Source: Talinum fruticosum
Taxonomy: Eukaryota > Streptophyta > Magnoliopsida > Caryophyllales > Talinaceae
Direction of reading: 5' to 3'
DNA: 64,000 nucleotides
Assembly: GCA_021018815.1 (NCBI GenBank)
Contig: JAITYX010000012.1
Coordinates: 6,063,001 to 6,127,000, forward strand
Positions 33,640-44,639 of this stretch are shown here, piece after piece. Numbering within the stretch: the stretch's first letter is position 1; each line of letters begins with the position of its first letter. Both the position numbers and the translations under genes were made by a program. A model generated the notes under the pieces. The model was not told the origin of the DNA. It did not search any database and saw nothing but the letters and a program-made list of their open reading frames with translations.

Positions 33640-34720
33640 CTAGCACTTAAGCCCCATCTCCCTAGAAGTTCTTCCATGAGCCAATCCCGAGCATACTCTT
33701 TTGGGATATAAGATAGGAAATCCTATGCAAGTCGAAAATCCTGGCATGAAGAGTCTAGGAAGTAAGAAGTCTAGTTCAACACCGATACGTACCACACCAG
33801 TACATCCCACATTAGTACGTACTACACCGCTACGTCCCGCACATATACTTGTAACACCGGTGTGCCACCGAAGGTCAAAACAAAATCCTCCTCCAAAAAT
33901 GGCCAACCAGCTAGAGCAAACCCCATCATAACCTTGATTAAAGAGTCTGTTGCTAAAGTAGAAGTTAGGATTAAGGCTCAAGATAAGAGGATTGAGTTGA
34001 TATCGAAACCCCGAGTCTCATACGCAAAGAACCGTAGAGGAAATCAAAGTCTAAAGGGAAAGAAAAAGAAGGTGAATCTCTTCCGTAACCTCAGCCTCAG
34101 ACCTTAGTCGGATACATGGGTAGATCGAATAGAGAAGTTGTTATGGGAGTCATCGATGTTCAACCATAACTATCTGACCGAGGGATTCACTTCAATTCCT
34201 AAAGGGAAGCTACCCCTTAGTTTGCCATGCTTAACATCAAGTTTCATGGAACCGAGAACCTTCATCATCATGTGAGAAACTTTGTGGGGGAATGACTTTA
34301 AAGAATGTACCGGAGGACACTTACCATATCATTTTCTCGTGGACTTTCGATATCGATGTAATGAAGTGGTACAATGCTATCAACCCACGCAAGGTTACAA
34401 GCTGGTAAGATCTTTGCAGGAAGTTCTTACACCGATACTCCTACAATACTGATCTACCAGTCACACTTCGGGATCTAGAATTGATCAAGCAACGTGACAT
34501 TGAAGGCTTCCCGACTTCCTTACTCATTGGAGGGCGACAATCGCCGACATGACTAATCGGCCATCGAGAAGGATCAGGTCGGAATCATCATCAAGAACCT
34601 ACAACCTGTCTACCATTAGCACCTAAAGTTCATGCCTATCATGAACTTCAAAACACGCAGAGATCCTGGCATGCTCATAGAAGAAGAAAAAGCTTCATCC
34701 GACTAGAGATCATCTAATAA
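33640..34720 (+). pseudogene. gag: Ogre/Tat gag, heavily degraded
   Basis: The 5' part (33670-33930) is poorly conserved and contains short TACGTACCACACC-type repeats (33785-33850). The clearest block is 34355-34500: MKWYNAINPRKVTSW, a stop, then LCRKFLHRYSYNTDLPV and LRDLELIKQ. It aligns with the better copy at 60507-60640 (KWYNAVNPCK, CKEFLHQYSCNTDLPITLKD). After 34510 the frame is lost, but IIIKNLQP- and LIEEE-like pieces persist to about 34700. No protease, RT or integrase follows. Confidence 0.7.
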
Positions 34721-35740
34721 GCCCACTACTCATCAAGGATACCAATAAAGAGCGCATTTCCCTTTTACATTTGTTCTTTGTCCATTTCCCTTTTCCATAC
34801 CCATTGTATGTCTATTTCCTTTTCCTATTTTGCAATAAAAAAAAAAACCAAATCACTACTCCCTTTTGAACTACGAAGGCCCAATTTCCATTATAGTGGA
34901 TACGTCGAAAGCCCATGAGGTTTGGCCCCAAACCAAATCTTAATCCCAATTTCCATTTCCAATCTCCCAAATCCAAAAGCTACTTTGTCCTATCAAGAGG
35001 AGCATAAATTAATCGGGAAAAGGCACCAAATCATTAAGAAGCATGCCAGTCCGATTCAGCACCAAATCGTCGAGTTCACTATCCACGATTCACCGTCGCG
35101 AGTAGTACATCGTAGTTTGAGCGATCCCCTTCCTTAGGCTCTACTTTGGACACTAGGGGCTAAAAGTGAATTTTTGTCTTTGTCTTTTTTAAATTTTTGC
35201 ATCATCTTAATAAAAGAATGCATTTGGTTTTAGAATAGAGTCTTGCATTCATCTCCTTTGCATGAGTCAAACTCCTTAAAACACAAAAATTAATAACAAA
35301 GCACCCTATAAGGAATTATTCAATCAAGCGATATTAAGCGTCAAGCGTAAGCAAGCATTAGATTAGCATCGGGAAAGTCACCGACACCGTCGCCTTCAAA
35401 GAGGATCTTCCATGCCATAAATTAATCAAAGCTAGTCTCCAACATTCAAGAATAGCTACACACAAGCACCCAAGAAGAACGTGGGGGCCAAGATCGAAAG
35501 GGTCATACAACCACAATAACTCCAAGAATACTCGGGGAAGACATTAATCTTCTACCATACAAATAAAGGAGCTATTAGCACACAAATTAAAAGCTCGAAT
35601 TTAGAATGAAGTACATAACCTCATGGAACATCATATTCTAAGCAAGCGTACCCTAGACTTCAGGTCATTCAACGACCAAGTCTAAGCAAGGATTTCTACA
35701 TAAAGATAAGCGAGTCATCCATATTCCGACGAAAGTGGAT
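34721..35740 (+). other. Non-coding Ogre region where pol is missing
   Basis: About 1 kb without recognisable coding sequence: C/T-rich stretch (34750-34830), poly-A tract, then GGACACTAGGGGCTAAAAGTG (35148-35168) and AT-rich DNA. It joins gag directly to the 3' untranslated repeats, so protease to RNase H were deleted before or after insertion. Confidence 0.6.
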
Positions 35741-35744
35741 GGAA

Positions 35745-36170
35745 GTCGAGCTTTAGGCCCAGCGAGTGGTCAAGGTTGAGACATAACTTAGTCGAGCTTC
35801 AGGCCCGAGCAACGGTCAAGGTTCAAACACACTACGGTCGAGTCTCGGGCCCAAATGTGATTAAGGTTTAGACACTTCGGTCGAGCTTCGAGCCCGAGTA
35901 GCGGTCATTGTTCGGACACAACTCGGTCAAGCTTCGAGCCCAATAACAGTTAAGATTTAGACACAACTAAGTCGAGCTTCGGGCCTAGCAGTGATCAAGG
36001 TTCAAACACTTCGATACGGCTTCGGGCCCACCAACGGTCAAGGTTCATACACCACTTAGTCGAGCTTCGGGGCCAACAGCGGTAAGGTTCGGACATCAAT
36101 CCCTTCCTTGAGCTTCGGGCCTAACAACGATCAAGGTTCGGACACCACACCAAGACTTCGGGACAGCTCT
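35745..36170 (+). repeat. Tandem repeat in Ogre 3' region
   Basis: About eight units of 50-60 bp. Each contains (GT)CGAGCTTCGGGCCC, then AGCGGTCAAGGTTC, then GACAC. Related, more scattered units continue at 36290-36400 and 37870-38060, on both sides of the solo copia LTR. Their position upstream of the 3' LTR matches the hypervariable 3' UTR repeats known from Ogre elements. Confidence 0.85.
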
Positions 36171-36398
36171 ATGGCCAAGTCAACAAACCATATTTAAAAC
36201 ATGATTGGATTACAAATTATCTTCGAGTAACACTTAAAACCATTTCCATTCAATAATTAACTAACAAAATTGTTAGTGCGAAAGTTTCAGCCAAGCTTCG
36301 GACCAAGAATGGTCAAGTTTAGGCCCCTCATCCGAGCTTCAGGACATTGATCGAGCCAAGCTCAGGACACCCAGCTAAACTTCGGATCCAAGAAGCGA

Positions 36399-36403
36399 GT
36401 CAA
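36399..36403. other. Target-site duplication GTCAA (left) of solo copia LTR
   Basis: GTCAA is repeated exactly at 37883-37887 on the other side of the solo LTR. Confidence 0.85.
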
Positions 36404-37882
36404 TGAAGGTTTGCTCCTAGAGAGTCTAAGTCACCCTAGAGGGGGTGAATAGGATGATGAGGAAATTTGAACAAACGTAGAAACTTTTTGCTTGGAAAAG
36501 GATAAACAGTTGAGTCCGAGTCTAGATTGCACTCGAAATGTAAACACTCGGAAATACGTGGAAACCCTCCTGGGGCGGAAAACCACGACAGTGTTAATCC
36601 AAGCACCAAGTCAAATCCACTATTTTGAATCCCCAAAATACAAAGGACTAACTCTACCGGAATTGCTCCGTTAGACAATTCCTTATAATTTTTCCTAGAC
36701 TTAGAAGTTCCCTATCCGATCTAGTACTTCCCGACCGAGATAACCTATACAATCGGGGACAACTTAGCTGAGTTAACCCTTACAGTTTAGTCAAGGGGCC
36801 TTACTCGGAAAGTAAGAGAAGTATGTAACCGATTACAAGACTTTACAACTCGGAAAATATTAATTACAAGCCGAGAGTTGTAAATACAAGATTGAATATG
36901 AAGACAATGACTTTTGCTCAATTAATATGCTTTGCAATAATGTTCAGCTATCTTCAAGTCTTGTGAAGTGGCTTCTATTTATAGATGCCCAAGCGAGTGA
37001 CTATTGTGTCTTGGTTCTAAGCGAAGTCTTTATCGGCCGTTGTAACCGCTCTTCGAGTCACTCGGAAAAGATCCGTTGGGATGCGAACATTGTGCAACGG
37101 CTCTTGGCTTCAAAAAGTGCTCTAGTCCACTGGTGATGTCTAAAAAGCAAGGTGGAAAACATTGTTGCGCCTGGCGTTGGAGTTTTCCAATTTTGGAAAC
37201 AGACAACCCCGAGACGAGTGTTCGATTCCTGTTTAGAGGTAAATAAAGCTTGTTTGCTTGGTGATTGACGACTAGAAGCCGGCTACTTTTGTATTTCAAA
37301 AATGAGTTAGCCTCGTTTCAATAACCTACAAAAGTAAACCACTTTGGTTCTCAAAGTATAAAATACTTGGTCCAAGATTGGGCACGAGATAATAATTAAA
37401 TTAGGATAATTAAATGCTTAATTATCTTTGGCCTAGAAGAGTGGAATTTTCTAAGTCTAATATTCAATATACTCAAATTCTATCCGAGTCAATCCTAAGA
37501 TGATCAAGTGAAAAGAATAGAATCATCGAGTATAACAACTTAATCTGGACAAAAATTCTCAAACAAACAAACTGACTTAGAAAAAGGAATTAACACTCGT
37601 AATTCACTTTGCATTGAAATATGCCGTCGAACTCGAATAAAAGAGTTAGAGAAATTATTTGAACATCCGGTAGCTCCGAGTGATGTCCGAGTGAGTTAGA
37701 AACATCGGTGTAGAAGATATACAACAATGTGTTTTCCGAGTCGGTTAGAAACGAATGAAAACTTATACAAGAGTTTCTATAAAACTCGGAATTACTTGAA
37801 ATGAAAACTTAGAAGAGATGAGATTTATACCGAATCTTTATGTGGTTCTCGGAATGTCTTAGAGTTTGAATGCGAGTCTTTA
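36404..37882 (-). mobile_element. Solo copia LTR, family A
   Basis: 1,479 bp on the minus strand, TGAAGGTTTGCTCC at 36404 to GCGAGTCTTTA at 37882. The last base pair of the canonical end ...GAGTCTTCA has changed (C to T). Flanked by GTCAA duplications; no PBS or gag adjoins it. TATTTATA at 36976-36983 is the TATA box. It splits the Ogre 3' repeats. The minus ORF 36436-36678 is LTR sequence only. Confidence 0.9.
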
Positions 37883-38194
37883 GTCAAGTTCGGGCACCCT
37901 GACTAGACTTCAAACTTTACTACCCGAGTCAAGTTCAAGCTCCCTACCAAGCTTCGGACTAAGCACATGGTCAAGTTTGGGCACACAATCCGAACTTCAG
38001 GTCTCTAAGAAGCCATGTTCAGGAATCACCAACCCGGACTTCAAACAACGTTAGTCAAGTTCGAGCCCCCTATTACAGCTCAAGTCATAAAGTACCTAAT
38101 TTAAAATGCATCAACTCAATCGGATTCGAAGCAATGCGAACACCGGGTAAGTACCCTTTAGTGTCTACTTTGAGCGAGTCTTTCGGACTCGATC

Positions 38195-38206
38195 AAAGTG
38201 GGGGCT
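38195..38206 (+). other. Polypurine tract of Ogre element
   Basis: AAAGTGGGGGCT, 3 bp before the 3' LTR start. Typical Ogre/Tat priming tract for plus-strand DNA. Confidence 0.75.
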
Positions 38207-39088
38207 AACTATAAACACCTAAAAAGTGCGTCCTTGTCCCTATTTTTTATTTGTTGGCCCGATGATGAAACTCGGAGTCCTATTTAAGGATTTGGATCTT
38301 GAACCGTGATCGATTAGTGCGACATAAGCTAGTAAACCACAAACAACCCCTAGCACCACATAAATAGCCTTTTGCCTTGGGTCGATCTAAAAACTCTCTT
38401 TTTCGGACGATCAAACAACCGAGCTAAGCCTTTAGAGACAACAGAGTCCGAGTGCCATGTCCACCCGAGACTAGGAGCACGCATCCCACATCAAAATTCG
38501 AGCCCGCCAAAAGCAAAAACTTGTAAAAATGGAAACCCGCCAAAAATGAAAACTTTTCATTTTTAGAAAGTCTGTTATAGCCGGCGTCCGCCACCCCAAA
38601 ATGTTAATTGGAACGCTGCGTTTTACCCCGGAGACTCCCTTGGAAGCACGCTAGGGCACGAAACCTTAGGCAACACCCTTGGTGGCTGGCGCCATGAACC
38701 GAATCTTATCCGATTTGATCCTTTACTTTATCCAGTCTTATCATTTTGATCCTGGCCCAGTTTTTGCTGCTAGCTTTGGACGGCTGGCCGAGAGCTAACC
38801 CTAGGTCATTACTTGACCTAACCTCTCCCTATAAATAGATAGCCTTGGCTCTCATTCCCGAGATAGCTTCTTAGCTTAGCATCACGCTATTCAAACTCGC
38901 ATAAGAGTTACTCGAATACTCTCTTTGGTATTCCGATCTCCGAGTCCCTTTTAGCCTATTCCTTCTCTACTTACCTACACCAAAAACTCACAAAAGCCCC
39001 TCTCATTCGCCACCATCGCATCAACAGGTCTAGATTTGAGATCCGGATCGCAGCTAGGACAACATGAGTGCACGGATTCAATCCTCAC

Positions 39089-39091
39089 AAT
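39089..39091. other. CACTA target-site duplication AAT (left)
   Basis: AAT is repeated at 43471-43473. The 5' LTR at 31541-31580 shows the same sequence without insertion (CTCACAACGATTTATTT against CTCACAAT...GGTTTATTT). Confidence 0.85.
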
Positions 39092-39681
39092 CACTACTAG
39101 AAAATAGACAATTAGCGACGGAAATAGCGACGGAAAATTGTTAAATAGCGACGGAATTTAGAAAATAGCGACTGAATTCACCGAATCCGTCGTTAATTAG
39201 CGACGGACCTGCCGCTTCCTTAGCCGATGTAAATCACCGATGGAATTAGTTTTCCGTCGCTGATTTAACGACAAAAATGGTGATGTTTCCGTCGCTAATT
39301 TCCGTCTCCGATCCACGTTGATCCATCGTTGTTCCATCGTTGTTCCCTTGCTATCTTGGCGAGAATTCCAAAATACATTTTTCTAATAATTCATTACCCC
39401 AATACAAAAATTGTGAATGGATATAAAAATCCAACATTCACATATGTGACATTTACATTTGGCATTTACATATGTCGGCCACGAAGTACTCATCAAAGTT
39501 GGATATACAAATTTCCAACGAACATGTTCAAAATCATGAACAATCCAAACAGATTTAAAACCAATTCACAAGTTCACAAAAACAACCATACAAAAGTTCA
39601 CAAGAAACCATAAACACATGTTAAAAGTTTGCAAAATGTTCACCAATACACAAAAGCTCATAATGAATCGATCCAGGGTCC

Positions 39682-41208
39682 TCACTCTTTCTCATCCTCA
39701 TCCTCTTCCTCTTCCTCTTGTGGTTGTACTTGGTCGACGGTGAGATCTAGATGCTTTCGAGATTTCATGAATTCGGTGAAGCGTGTTATTGGCTCAACGT
39801 AACTGTCCACCTTTTCTTTAAGTTGCCTATTTTCCAACCAAAGCACACGAGCATGCTTAATCCATTGATGTAACTCGAAGTTAAATTATGCACTTTGTTG
39901 CTCTCGGATCCGAGTCATCCGGAGTATAAGCTTTCGGTGATTTGAAGGACATGGTTGGTTTTAAGTTTTTAGCCTCAGATCCAAGTCCATAAATGCGACC
40001 TTTCCTGTTCGCATTGGCTTTGACCTACAACTCATGTTGTGAAGGGGTGGAGACATGATCCTCGGAAGAGTTGGGGTCATCGGTAGAAGGTTGAGTGGGT
40101 TGAGTGTTTCGTAACTCTTCCCACTCTTTTTAAAACTTTTCCTGAATAATATATAAATATTTGAGGCATGTAACTATCACAGGGTGTCAAAGAAAACCAT
40201 ATATTGAAAAATATGAAAATTGCATATATAAGGTTACTCACATAAATGGCCTTGGATTTTTGGTAGACCCATTCGTCCTTTTTTGTTTTGTGAGTTCGTG
40301 AAAATAGTTGGGTCGGTAGAGGCTGAACTCCTTTAAGCTCCTTCATCTAAATAGAAACTAGTGTTAGTATAGATTTAATTTACTAATATGAACATGTTAA
40401 TAGTTGCATGTATAATAAGTAATAAGGGGTATGTACCAATCGCCGCTTATGCTCCGTCATAGAGATTGAGCCACAAGTATGGAGCAATGAAACAAGTCCA
40501 CCTTGATCAGCATTACGGTTTTTCGCACTCTGCTCACGAACTTTACCCTATGTAGGCCATGCTCCATCATACTTGTTTTGGAAGATGTGGGAAATCGTGC
40601 CCACAACTTTATCAATGGGGAAGAACCTAATCAAGACACATAGAAAACGAGTTAGTTCTACTATTCTACTATTAAGCTTAATTTATTTTGTTACTTATTA
40701 TCACACTTACCCTTCACCATCCGCCTCGATCCGAATCTTTTCCCGATTGCTAGCACTGCTTGATTCAAGGCTAGCATGCTCGTTGCCTGCATCGGTTGGC
40801 CCATCATTTGTAGGCCTTTGTGGTGGCCTTTGTTCGGCACCAACGTGGATGCATGGTATATTAGTCGTACCATAATATTGGTTTTATGCGTATGTATTGG
40901 GCGGGTTTGAGTACATATGAGGGTGTTGAGAATATGGAGGGTTTAGAATGAAAGACCCACCCATTGGGCTTTGCATGTGTGGGATGTTTGGAGGTTGGAA
41001 ATAAGGAGGGTTGGGAATGAATGACCCAGCCATTAGAGTTTGTTGTAAGGGGATTGTGGAGATAGTGTTCCACCTATAGGAGACTGAAGGTTACGAGGGT
41101 TTTGAGAGGGGTAGAAGTGCTTACATAATTACCTTCGCCATCGGTAATGACGTTTCTAGCCCGTCCCCGAGTAGCTAATCTTTTCGACCTGCCTCTACCT
41201 CTCTCCAT
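39682..41208 (-). pseudogene. Plant Transposase_24 (Ptta/En/Spm) gene, degraded
   Basis: Second gene usually found in plant CACTA elements. The probable start at 41208 reads MERGRGRSKRLATRGRAR, a basic N-terminus usual for the family. A central part around 40420-40600 gives YDGAWPT, a stop, GKVREQSAKNRNADQGGL and HTCGSIS. An ORF at 40077-40346 gives LKGVQPLPTQLFSRTHKTKK, the P...LF..TH.K box. A C-terminal exon at 39690-40140 gives EEWEELRNT, NRKGRIYGLGSEAKN (canonical GR+YGLGS) and an acidic EEEEDEDEKE tail before a stop at 39682. AT-rich gaps are probably introns; some stops lie in exons. Confidence 0.75.
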
Positions 41209-41429
41209 ATTTCCTAACATAAACAACATAAAAACATTATTAGTAAACATCCAACGGTTAAAGTGATTCAATATAAAACCAAATAGAAACATTAGTAAAC
41301 ATATAAACATGTAAGCGTTAGATATAAATATTCTCGCTATTAAGAAATTACGCTTCAATTGTTTCACCTTCATTACATTAATAAGAATTCATTTGATTAC
41401 AACATAAATAAAAGTTATTCAATATAAAA

Positions 41430-42034
41430 CAAACCAAAAAAATCTCCTTCACAAGTTGAGCAATTTCATTAAAGCAATTTTGAGGCATGTTGTAGTCGGA
41501 CTTGATGCTCAACATTCTAACGAGTGGTAGACAACTCAGTGTGTGTTTCATTTCCTACCCACAAAGGTCGTTGGGCAGCATCAACCATATTAAAGAAAGT
41601 TTGGGCATGGGTATTTGGAGGCTTACTTATAGAACCTTGATTTGAGATCATGACATCTATGACCATGTCATTCATACGGTCGATATTTGATGCTACATCG
41701 CCGTAGTTCATTTGATTGGAGCCACTTTCGTCGTTGAATATGTTAGAAGTCATACCACCATCCTCATGTAAATGAGGATCTATATCTCCGTGACTAGTCC
41801 AATACCAATAGTTTGGAAGAAAACCTTATTGATAAAGGTGTAACTTAACTTCATCGGGATCCTTATACTTCCGATTTTTGCATTTGCGACATGGACACCT
41901 ATATTGTTGATTATGTATAAATTTTGATTGACTTCTAGCATGTGCATCAAACTTTCTAAAAACTCTTGTCTATACCCAACTCTACCAGGTAATAACCTAC
42001 GATAAATCCATCTACGATGCGTAGGCCCGTCCAT
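41430..42034 (-). pseudogene. CACTA TNP2 transposase, 5' part only
   Basis: Starts MDGPTHRRWIYRRLLPG, the M-D-x-x-W-M-Y start of the transposase-associated domain (PF13963). After a frameshift, CPCRKCKNRKYKDPDEVKLH and GFLPNYWYWTSHGD (about 41790-41920) give the conserved CPC...C and Y..WxxHGE motifs. It continues as MTSNIFNDESGSNQ (41753) through WVGNETHTELS to the LSIKSDYNMPQNCFNEIAQL block (41440-41530), the start of the TNP2 catalytic region. Then it stops. The remaining several hundred residues, including the catalytic residues, are missing. Confidence 0.85.
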
Positions 42035-42445
42035 ATATATTCCGATTGACATTTAACACTTTATTAAATTATTAGTTATAGTAATCAATACATGAAGATG
42101 TTATGATTACATTTTATTTATAATGAACATAATATATATAACCATTATGCATATATACTTTTCTTATCATAAATTTCTTTAATTTCTATATTTTACTTGT
42201 AAGTATTTATGTCATAATTAAACTAATCATACCTAATTAGCATAAATATACTCACACAAATATAATTGATTACATTATTTCTACCTAATTAGTATAAAAT
42301 AACGCACACACAATTAGAATGTATACAATTATTTCAAAATTTACAACAAACATTTCATTGCTAATTTCACACAACTAACCACTATTTATTAATAATTTGT
42401 CAAATGTTAAATAAAATTATAAATAAACCACAAACAATTGAACAT

Positions 42446-42690
42446 ATAATAACATTTACATCAACTTCAACAATAATTTCCTACAAATCTAACCCCATAT
42501 ACTTTAAACAACATAAATAACATTTACTTCAACTTCAATATTAATTTCCAACAAATCTAACCTCACATACTTTAACCAACACATCATCTATACATAAATA
42601 ACATTTACTTCACTTTTAACAATAATTTCCAACGAATATAACCTCACATACTTTAAGCAACACAACACTTATACATAAATAACAAAATTA
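42446..42690. repeat. Minisatellite within CACTA element
   Basis: About four degenerate units of 60-75 bp: CATAAATAACATTTACTTC, AACTTCAA, AATAATTTCCAAC, AAATCTAACCTCACATACTTTAA. They lie between the TNP2 start and the right-end leader. Confidence 0.8.
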
Positions 42691-42819
42691 CACATTTTTC
42701 TTTTCAAATTCATTCACAAACAACATTAATTTGCAATAAATTATATAAATTCATCAACTTGAAGTAAAATTATTAAAAAACTTAAATCAAATAAAAATCA
42801 ACAAAACAATACCTTGCAC

Positions 42820-43100
42820 TAGGCGGCGGCACGGGCGGCGGCAGGAAGGCGGTGGCGACGGCGGCGTCCTCCAGGCGACAGCAGCGGCGGCACAAGGGGC
42901 GGGAGCAACAAAAGAAAACTCACTCGTCTTTGGGCTTCGGGTTCCTCACGCGGCGGACGAAAGGCGGCAGACGGAAGGAGGAGCGGCCGGAGACGGCGGC
43001 GGCGGGCGATCCGGCGGCGGCAGCGAACGTCAAGGGGCTGGGCACTCTCGCTCGCAATTCGCTCGGACTTCTCTCTCTCTCTTCGCTTCGTTAATTCCAT
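42820..43100 (-). promoter_or_regulatory. GC-rich leader of CACTA minus-strand transcript
   Basis: A GC island in AT-rich surroundings with GGCGGCGGC-type repeats and, on minus, a GAGAGAGAAGTCC start. ORFs on both strands here are low-complexity Arg/Ala-rich readings. It probably is the 5' UTR/first-intron region before the TNP2 relic. Confidence 0.45.
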
Positions 43101-44556
43101 CGGCCGAAAGGCCGGATCTGGATTTATTTGGACTGAGCGACGAAACAGTCCGTCGCTAATAAAAAATTTTAATCAACAATGGAATTTTCCGTCGCTAATG
43201 AATAAAATAATTAAATTTAAATTTTTTTCCTCAATCTGAAACTCCAGGAAACTCCGGCGACCAATTAGCGACTGAACATTTCGTCGCTAATAACATCAGC
43301 GACGGATATTTCCGTCGCTAATTCCAAGTTAGCAACGGATCCTCATTTCCGTCGCTAAATCCGTCGCTGTCCGACACAATTGCCAGCTTTTTGTCGGTTT
43401 CCGTTGTTGATTCCGTCATTATGTGGCGACGGAACCGTGTCTATCGCTATTTAACAGTTTTGTAGTAGTGAATGGTTTATTTATTTTTATGCTTTCTTTA
43501 TCACTTTCCGTATTGTGGATACCGGATGTACCGCTTTTAATGCCTCCCCGCCTAATGTAATCTTTTAGATTTCTCGCTTTCTTTTACTTTCCCGCCTTCC
43601 TTTACTTTTTCTTTTATCGCTTTCCTTTATTATGTCTTGGTTGCTTTAATTTCTCTTAACATGTTGCTTGCTTGCTTGTTTTGCATTATTTGAATTCACT
43701 TGCTCAAACTAGTAAGGGTTGTCTTCGGATGGACGAAACGGAAGGATTTTTCCCTACATTTCGTACCCTCGCCCTAAATCCGATTCTTAATTCAAACACC
43801 GATGGAGTCATTTTTAGCCTCTTTTGGCCATAGTTTTCCCTTACTAAGATTGGAAGAGCAAACTTTATTTTTGTTAGTTTTTCTTTCCGAAAAACCGACT
43901 AGCAACTCCTTTTTATTTATTTCTTCTAAATCGCTTCCTGGCTATTTCTAGCCTTGTACATACGTTACCCACATGAAGAAGTTCTTCTCTAATTCCAAAC
44001 AGTCAAGCCACCATTCAGGTTACAAGGATGGGCTGTAGCGAAAAAAATTTATGTCTTTTTCTCGGAGAGAAATGTCTTTCCACTAGAAAAAGAAAAACGA
44101 GCCGAACCACATCGAACAGTAAGAAAATAGGTTCGGGATCTGCCAGCTAGGGCGAGAGGTCATGGTTGATTTCCTTAGTCGTAGCCTCTAGCCTCGCATC
44201 GGTCAGGTCGTCGCCTACACCGTGTGGTTAGTAGGCGGGCTCAGGTCCAAACCGGTGTTTTCAAAGTAGTTTAACCTTAGAGCCTAACGGTAAAAACAGA
44301 AACCCTAATTTTTATTTTTCGGATAAGAAATAATATCCCGAGACTTCTAAAAATAATTTCTAAAATAAAATAATTAATAAAACCGTCATTCAAACTTTTC
44401 CTAATAAGAATTAATAAAATTCGAAATCTTTATAAAAGGTTCATCCCCACATTCCAAAATTGACTTTCAAAACCATCTTCAAAATCAATCTTTAAAAAAG
44501 AGACCCGACACAAATGGGGAAGCTCGGCGGGCCCCGGTTGACTCGTGGTTTCTACA

Positions 44557-44639
44557 CCCTTAGGTGAAGATAAGTTTTTATTTATTAGAAATGAGCTTGG
44601 TATGATGAATGCCTTATTATGTGATGACTTGATTGATTC
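44557..44639 (+). pseudogene. pol: Copia pol C-terminus (continues 30474)
   Basis: Reads LGEDKFLFIRNELGMMNALL, the end of copia RNase H (ADIFTKPLxEDRFxxIRxELGM). Together with FTKAL before 30475 it restores one continuous copia pol end, which proves that the Ogre element inserted into this copy. Confidence 0.85.

Larger units (their letters stand above)
39092..43470 (-). mobile_element. CACTA (En/Spm) DNA transposon, defective
   Basis: 4,379 bp. Termini CACTACTAGAAAAT and, reverse-complemented, CACTACTACAAAAC. Flanked by 3-bp AAT duplications. Subterminal regions (39110-39310 and 43125-43460) are packed with the motif TTAGCGACGGA in both orientations, the usual transposase-binding repeats. 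It carries two minus-strand gene relics, a TNP2 5' exon (41430-42034) and a Transposase_24 gene (39682-41208), plus a GC-rich leader. The TNP2 catalytic domain is absent, so it is non-autonomous. Confidence 0.93.
30475..44556 (+). mobile_element. Ogre/Tat LTR retrotransposon, pol-less, with nested insertions
   Basis: Complete from 5' LTR (30475-32479) to 3' LTR (38210-44556). The tRNA-Arg-type PBS is right after the 5' LTR and the polypurine tract AAAGTGGGGGCT right before the 3' LTR. The internal region is 5.7 kb, or 4.25 kb without the solo copia LTR, and keeps only degenerate gag; Ogre elements normally exceed 10 kb. It interrupts copia pol between FTKAL and LGEDKFLFIRNELG. The flanks (GGCTT and CCCTT) are only partly alike, so the duplication has decayed. 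A CACTA element sits in the 3' LTR. Confidence 0.9.
38210..44556 (+). repeat. Ogre/Tat 3' LTR interrupted by CACTA element
   Basis: Starts TATAAACACCTAAAA (two G-to-A changes from TGTAGACACC) and ends GTGGTTTCTACA. Removing the CACTA element and one 3-bp duplication leaves 1,965 bp, close to the 2,005-bp 5' LTR. TATAAATA is at 38830-38837. Diverged visibly from the 5' LTR, so the Ogre insertion is not recent. Confidence 0.9.

Noticed and set aside
42819..43100. 93-codon minus ORF rich in Arg, Leu and Ala, and an 80-codon plus ORF
   Set aside because: Both come from a GC-rich leader of the CACTA element; overlapping opposite-strand ORFs in GC-rich DNA are expected by chance.
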